This document shows positions 5,298-8,100 of a DNA stretch of 8,100 nucleotides, piece by piece. Source of the stretch: Myxococcales bacterium (GTDB lineage Bacteria; Myxococcota; Myxococcia; Myxococcales; Myxococcaceae); the NCBI GenBank assembly GCA_003153055.1, contig PMBV01000381.1, positions 1 through 8,100 on the forward strand, given 5' to 3'. Position 1 is the stretch's first letter. Each line of letters opens with the position of its first letter. Below the pieces are notes generated by a model. That model searched no databases, was not told where the DNA came from, and saw nothing but the letters and a program-made list of their open reading frames with translations. A program made the position numbers and the translations under genes.

Positions 5298-6209
5298 TCA
5301 CCAGCCGATGCCCACGCCCAGCCCCAGCTCGGTGGGGTACACGGCTTGGCGGCCGTCGGGCGACACGGGCAGCACGTTCTGGGCGACTCGCAGCTCGGCG
5401 TACAGGCGGGTCGACGACTGGCGCCACAGCATCACGCCCACCTGCACGTAGGGCGCCAGCGCGATGGGCGAGCTCGAGAAGACGATTCTGGGCTCGATGC
5501 CCAATCCGGCATAGGGCGCGATGTCTCCGTCGGTCAGGTAGAATGACACTCCGCCGTTGAGGAAGATGCCGCCGACCGACACTGTCGAGTTGGAGCTCGA
5601 TCCGATGAGAGTCGAGGGCACGATGAAGCCGGCTCCCACCTCGATGAAGTACCGCTCGCGCTCGAAGCGCCCGTCGAACCCGAGAGACATCGCCGGCCGC
5701 GTCTCGTAGCCGCGGGCGAGTGGTGCCAGCACGCGCACCTGGAGCCCCAGCACCTTCTCGGTGCCCAGGCGGGCCGGGCTTCGGCTCGCTCGAGCCTCGG
5801 CGCGGGTGATGTTTCGCCGGCTGCGGAACTCCTCGGGCGTGGAGCGCGTCACCAGGGCGATGCCCAATCGCTCACACACCGCCGGGGCGTCCTCGAGTGA
5901 AGCGGCCTCGAGCTGAGCGTGGTGCACCGGCGCGCCAGCGGAGTCCTTGAGCGTGGCGTCGACCAGAATCGTCCCCGGGCCTCGGCGTGAGAGCCCGACC
6001 AGCGACAGCTCCAACGTCTCGGAGCCCACGGCTGGCTCCCGCACCACCGCCGGCCCTCCACCGGCGAGGGTGAACTTCTGCGCGCAGACGACGGCGAAGG
6101 CCTCCCCGACTTCCGGCTCGAGGTTGACGACCTGGTACACCACGCTCGTTTCCCCGGCGCTGGCCACGCTGCTCAACAACGCCACGGCACACATCACTCG
6201 AATCGACAC
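5298..6209 (-). CDS. Outer-membrane beta-barrel-like protein, function unknown
   Basis: A 303-residue exported protein. GTG 6209 was chosen because a purine-rich AGGGAG Shine-Dalgarno lies 8 nt upstream and the protein then begins with a textbook signal peptide (MSIRVMCAVALLSSVASA, cleavage after Ala18). The open frame extends to 6263 but would add 18 residues before the signal. Residues 19-150 form a periplasmic-type domain with two cysteines (about 42 and 112, possibly a disulfide) and a basic segment RSRRNITRAEARASRS. From about 151 to the end the sequence alternates polar and hydrophobic residues with aromatic belts (RYFIEVGAGFIVP, SVGGIFLNGGVSFYL, IAPYAGLGIEPRIVF, LYAELRVAQNVLPV). It ends in ELGLGVGIGW. 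A C-terminal strand ending in an aromatic residue is the signal used by the BAM machinery. The barrel would be small, about eight strands. I do not recognise a specific family. Confidence 0.8.
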   Translation of the reverse strand: MSIRVMCAVALLSSVASAGETSVVYQVVNLEPEVGEAFAVVCAQKFTLAGGGPAVVREPAVGSETLELSLVGLSRRGPGTILVDATLKDSAGAPVHHAQLEAASLEDAPAVCERLGIALVTRSTPEEFRSRRNITRAEARASRSPARLGTEKVLGLQVRVLAPLARGYETRPAMSLGFDGRFERERYFIEVGAGFIVPSTLIGSSSNSTVSVGGIFLNGGVSFYLTDGDIAPYAGLGIEPRIVFSSSPIALAPYVQVGVMLWRQSSTRLYAELRVAQNVLPVSPDGRQAVYPTELGLGVGIGW

Positions 6210-6239
6210 GGTTCTCTCTCCCTGAATGAACCGGGGCGT

Positions 6240-6256
6240 GTACACCGACCGTGCCA
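6240..6256 (-). promoter_or_regulatory. Partial sigma-54-like promoter match before the outer-membrane protein gene
   Basis: On the minus strand TGGCACG-GTCG-GTGTA lies about 30 bp before GTG 6209. The -24 half matches the sigma-54 consensus TGGCACG exactly and the 4 bp spacing is right. The -12 half is GTGTA instead of TTGCA/T, so the key GC is GT. This is a degenerate match that could be chance. Confidence 0.25.
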
Positions 6257-6308
6257 GCGCCATCGCTCTGAAATTCCGACAAGTCCGGCCCGTGGCGTGC
6301 GAGGCGCC

Positions 6309-6324
6309 CTGACGTCGGCGTCAG
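6309..6324 (-). terminator. Hairpin downstream of the HDOD gene
   Basis: CTGACG-TCGG-CGTCAG is a perfect 6 bp stem with a 4 nt loop, 15 bp beyond the stop codon of the minus-strand HDOD gene. No T-tract follows in the direction of transcription. Position supports a terminator or mRNA 3' hairpin for the signalling operon; sequence alone does not prove it. Confidence 0.4.
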
Positions 6325-6339
6325 AGTCTGCCTTCCATG

Positions 6340-7212
6340 TCACCCCATCAAGGTCTTCACTCGATCGCCCAGGCCGCCGGAGAGCCGATTGAGCACGCCA
6401 TCGTCGATGCCCAACAGCGAGCGGCCGATCATCACCAGCGCCTCGGCGTCGGCCTGGTCGACCTTGCCGACGTAGATGCCCTCGCGCTTGGCGAGCGCGT
6501 TGGCGAAGCGCACCGCGTTGGCCACCGAGAGGCGGTCGCTCCCGTTGTACTCGGCGCAGTCCTGGATCGCGGCGGTCACCGTGTCGGGCAGCCCCCACTT
6601 CTGAGCCAACCCCACGCCGACCGGGCGGTGCGCGCGATTGATGACCTCGATCCACACCTCGGGGTCGATCCACACGTTGGTGCGGGTGCCCACCACGCTC
6701 TTCTCTGCTTCGAGGAGCACCCAGGCCACCACGGGCTTGCCGATGTCGTGGAGCAGCCCCGAGAGGTAGGCTGCCTCGGTCTCGTTGATGCCGCACAGGG
6801 CGGCCACGTCACGGGACAGCATGGCTACCGCCAACGAGTGCCCCCACAGCCCTCGGGTGGCTTCGGCGATGCGCGCGTCACGAGACTCGAACAAGCGGTT
6901 GGCGCTGACCTCCATCAGCACCGTGCGGAGGCGATCGAGGCCCAGACGGGTCAGGGCCTGGGGCAGGCTCTTGGCCCGCTCCATCGCCCCGTGCTGCACC
7001 GAGTTGGCCGCCCGCAGCACCCGGGCTGCCAGCACCGTGTCTCGCTCGATGATGGGCGAGGCGTCTTTGGGGGTGAAGTTCGGGTCGCGCAACAGCGCCA
7101 TCGTCTTCATGACCACCGCGGGCGGCGGGGGCAGCGTCAGTTGATTCTCGTTGATGCGCTTCTCGAGAATCGACTGCACCTGCTCAGACAACTTCTCGGC
7201 CACGCCGGCCAT
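6340..7212 (-). CDS. HDOD-domain signalling protein
   Basis: A 290-residue cytoplasmic protein. ATG 7212 is preceded by a very strong Shine-Dalgarno (GGAGG at 7222-7226, 9 nt upstream). Residues about 22-215 match the HDOD domain: LPPPPAVVMKTMALLRDP, then VLAARVLRAANS, SLPQALTRLGLDRLRTVLME, HSLAVAMLSRDVA, LSGLLHDIGKPV and HRPVGVGLAQKWGLP. HDOD is a non-enzymatic relative of HD/HD-GYP phosphohydrolases, usually regulatory in two-component, c-di-GMP, motility or stress pathways. Here His125, His155-Asp156 and His195 are retained, but the later HH-type motif is replaced (IQDCAEYNG), so catalysis is doubtful. The C-terminal 75 residues are helical and unremarkable. It lies 26 bp after a response regulator gene on the same strand, so co-transcription is likely, with this protein as a downstream partner of that regulator. 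Confidence 0.92.
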   Translation of the reverse strand: MAGVAEKLSEQVQSILEKRINENQLTLPPPPAVVMKTMALLRDPNFTPKDASPIIERDTVLAARVLRAANSVQHGAMERAKSLPQALTRLGLDRLRTVLMEVSANRLFESRDARIAEATRGLWGHSLAVAMLSRDVAALCGINETEAAYLSGLLHDIGKPVVAWVLLEAEKSVVGTRTNVWIDPEVWIEVINRAHRPVGVGLAQKWGLPDTVTAAIQDCAEYNGSDRLSVANAVRFANALAKREGIYVGKVDQADAEALVMIGRSLLGIDDGVLNRLSGGLGDRVKTLMG

Positions 7213-7238
7213 GGTGCCTCACCTCCGTACAGGCGAAA

Positions 7239-8100
7239 TCAGGCCGCCTTGGCTTCGTTCACTGAATGGGCCACGTTCATGTTGGCCGTCTCGTCGAACT
7301 TCTTGAGCAGCGCCTGCACCTCGGCGCCCGCCACGAGCTTCATCTCGATGCCACGCTTGGCGGCCTCCTTCTTGAGGTCGATGACCAACCGCGGGGTGCG
7401 GTCGCTCTTGAGTGGCGCCTGTGACAGGTCGATGATCGCTTCGTCGAAGCACGCCGCGGCCAGCTTCTCGATGGTCTCCTCGAGGAGCTTGGTGACTCGG
7501 CTGAAGTACTTCTCGAGGCGGTCTTCCTTGCCGGTGAAGGCGCCCACCTTCACCACGTTGTCCTCCGCCACCACGAGCTCCTGATCGTTGAAGTAGCGGA
7601 TCATGAAGTCGTCGATGCTGTCTTTGTCGAAGGGCTTGAAGATGACATCGTCGAAGCCCAGGGCCTGCATCTCCTTCTGGAGATCGTTGGCGCTCCGCAG
7701 CGCCAGGGCGAGGAAGGCGGCGTGCTGCTGGAGCGTGCGGAGCTGGTTCATCAGGGCGGCCGAGTTGACGTCGGGGATGTCGGCGTCGACGAAGACCACC
7801 CGGAACACCTTCTCTCGGCACGCCTGGAGCGCCGCCGCCGCCGACAGCGCCGTACCGACGGTCACGTGCGGGGGCACCAGCGTCTTCAGCTTCTTGTGCA
7901 CGTTCTCCATGTCGTCGATGACGAGGATGTCGATGAACTGCTTGCCGGTGGGGTCGGTGCGACTCGAGGCCATTGTCGAGGTCGGCGCTTCACTGGCCGA
8001 CACTGGCGGGCCAACTGGGCCCGTCAGCTTCAAGACCTTGAGCACCTTGGCCTTGAGCTCCTCGGGCTTGAAGGGCTTCAAGATGTAGTCCTCGATGCCG
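7239..8100 (-). CDS. Multi-domain response regulator: receiver (partial), receiver, STAS-like (5' end outside window)
   Basis: The gene enters from the right edge; 286 codons are visible, numbered here from the edge. Residues 1-25 (GIEDYILKPFKPEELKAKVLK) are the end of a first receiver domain, including its conserved Lys8-Pro9. A Pro/Ser/Thr-rich linker follows (26-55). Residues 57-170 are a complete second receiver domain: DILVIDD (acidic pair Asp62-Asp63), FVDADIPD (phospho-acceptor Asp105, with Pro four residues later), LALRS (Ser136 at the Thr/Ser switch position) and IFKPFDK (Lys155). All active-site residues are present. Residues about 175-286 resemble a STAS fold: VVKVGAFTG, DEAIIDLSQAP, LVIDLKKEAAKRGIEMKLV, SVNEA. 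The canonical phosphorylatable Ser-Ser-Gly motif is missing. There is no DNA-binding domain, so output is likely by protein-protein contact, plausibly with the HDOD protein encoded 26 bp downstream. Confidence 0.88.
   Translation of the reverse strand, partial: GIEDYILKPFKPEELKAKVLKVLKLTGPVGPPVSASEAPTSTMASSRTDPTGKQFIDILVIDDMENVHKKLKTLVPPHVTVGTALSAAAALQACREKVFRVVFVDADIPDVNSAALMNQLRTLQQHAAFLALALRSANDLQKEMQALGFDDVIFKPFDKDSIDDFMIRYFNDQELVVAEDNVVKVGAFTGKEDRLEKYFSRVTKLLEETIEKLAAACFDEAIIDLSQAPLKSDRTPRLVIDLKKEAAKRGIEMKLVAGAEVQALLKKFDETANMNVAHSVNEAKAA

Noticed and set aside
6210..6263. ATG 6263 as the start of the outer-membrane protein
   Set aside because: It would place 18 polar residues before a clean signal peptide and covers the AGGGAG Shine-Dalgarno that serves GTG 6209.
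6337..7584. Plus-strand open frame of 415 codons opposite the HDOD and response regulator genes
   Set aside because: The minus frames carry unmistakable HDOD and receiver motifs. The plus frame is a His/Arg/Gln-rich shadow spanning two real genes.
1..8100. CRISPR array, tRNA, rRNA, insertion sequence or phage genes
   Set aside because: No regularly spaced repeats, tRNA-like cloverleaf, transposase motifs or terminal inverted repeats were seen on reading both strands; the tandem repeats present are in-frame protein linkers.

Overview
The window is high-GC DNA with very strong G/C bias at third codon positions, GTG/TTG starts and secreted proteins with Gly- or Asp/Gly-rich linkers. One protein ends in a MYXO-CTERM-like tail (Gly-Cys, hydrophobic stretch, terminal Arg run). 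These traits point to a myxobacterium (Myxococcota). I see no rRNA, tRNA, CRISPR array or insertion sequence. Species and database identity cannot be settled from the sequence alone.

Left part, plus strand (1-2000). The window opens in the 3' end of a 2-oxoacid:ferredoxin oxidoreductase beta subunit (korB-like). Next is a compact type II toxin-antitoxin pair: a Phd/YefM-family antitoxin (491-727) and a VapC-like PIN-domain toxin (724-1101) that share a TTGA overlap. A perfect 6+1+6 palindrome sits between plausible -35 and -10 boxes just ahead of the antitoxin, as expected for an autoregulated promoter. After the toxin there is a 156 bp gap. It carries about 35 codons of strongly coding-like sequence that resemble an internal piece of acetolactate synthase small subunit, probably a gene remnant. 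A small unrecognised lipoprotein/membrane protein follows (1258-1920).

Middle part (2000-6300). A secreted protein with an alpha/alpha-toroid (six-hairpin glycosidase-like) domain and a MYXO-CTERM-like tail is encoded on the plus strand, behind a promoter with a perfect TTGACA. It converges on a minus-strand gene for a probable lipoprotein, which has a glycine-rich repeat linker and a glutamine-amidotransferase-like/DUF4350-like alpha/beta domain. A 332 bp region without a confident gene follows. It contains an AT-rich promoter candidate, two hairpins and a coding-like stretch I could not identify. Then comes a minus-strand gene for an outer-membrane beta-barrel-like protein with a clear signal peptide, preceded by a partial sigma-54-like promoter match.

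Right part, minus strand (6340-8100). A two-gene signalling unit: an upstream multi-domain response regulator (end of one receiver domain, a complete second receiver domain, and a C-terminal STAS-like domain; its 5' end lies outside the window), followed 26 bp later by an HDOD-domain protein with a strong ribosome binding site. Their spacing suggests co-transcription and a shared phosphorelay or second-messenger-type output.

I found no complete new system. The most notable items are the operator-in-spacer layout of the toxin-antitoxin promoter, the possible ilvN/ilvH remnant beside it, the receiver-receiver-STAS plus HDOD pair, and the two convergent secreted proteins with different low-complexity stalks.
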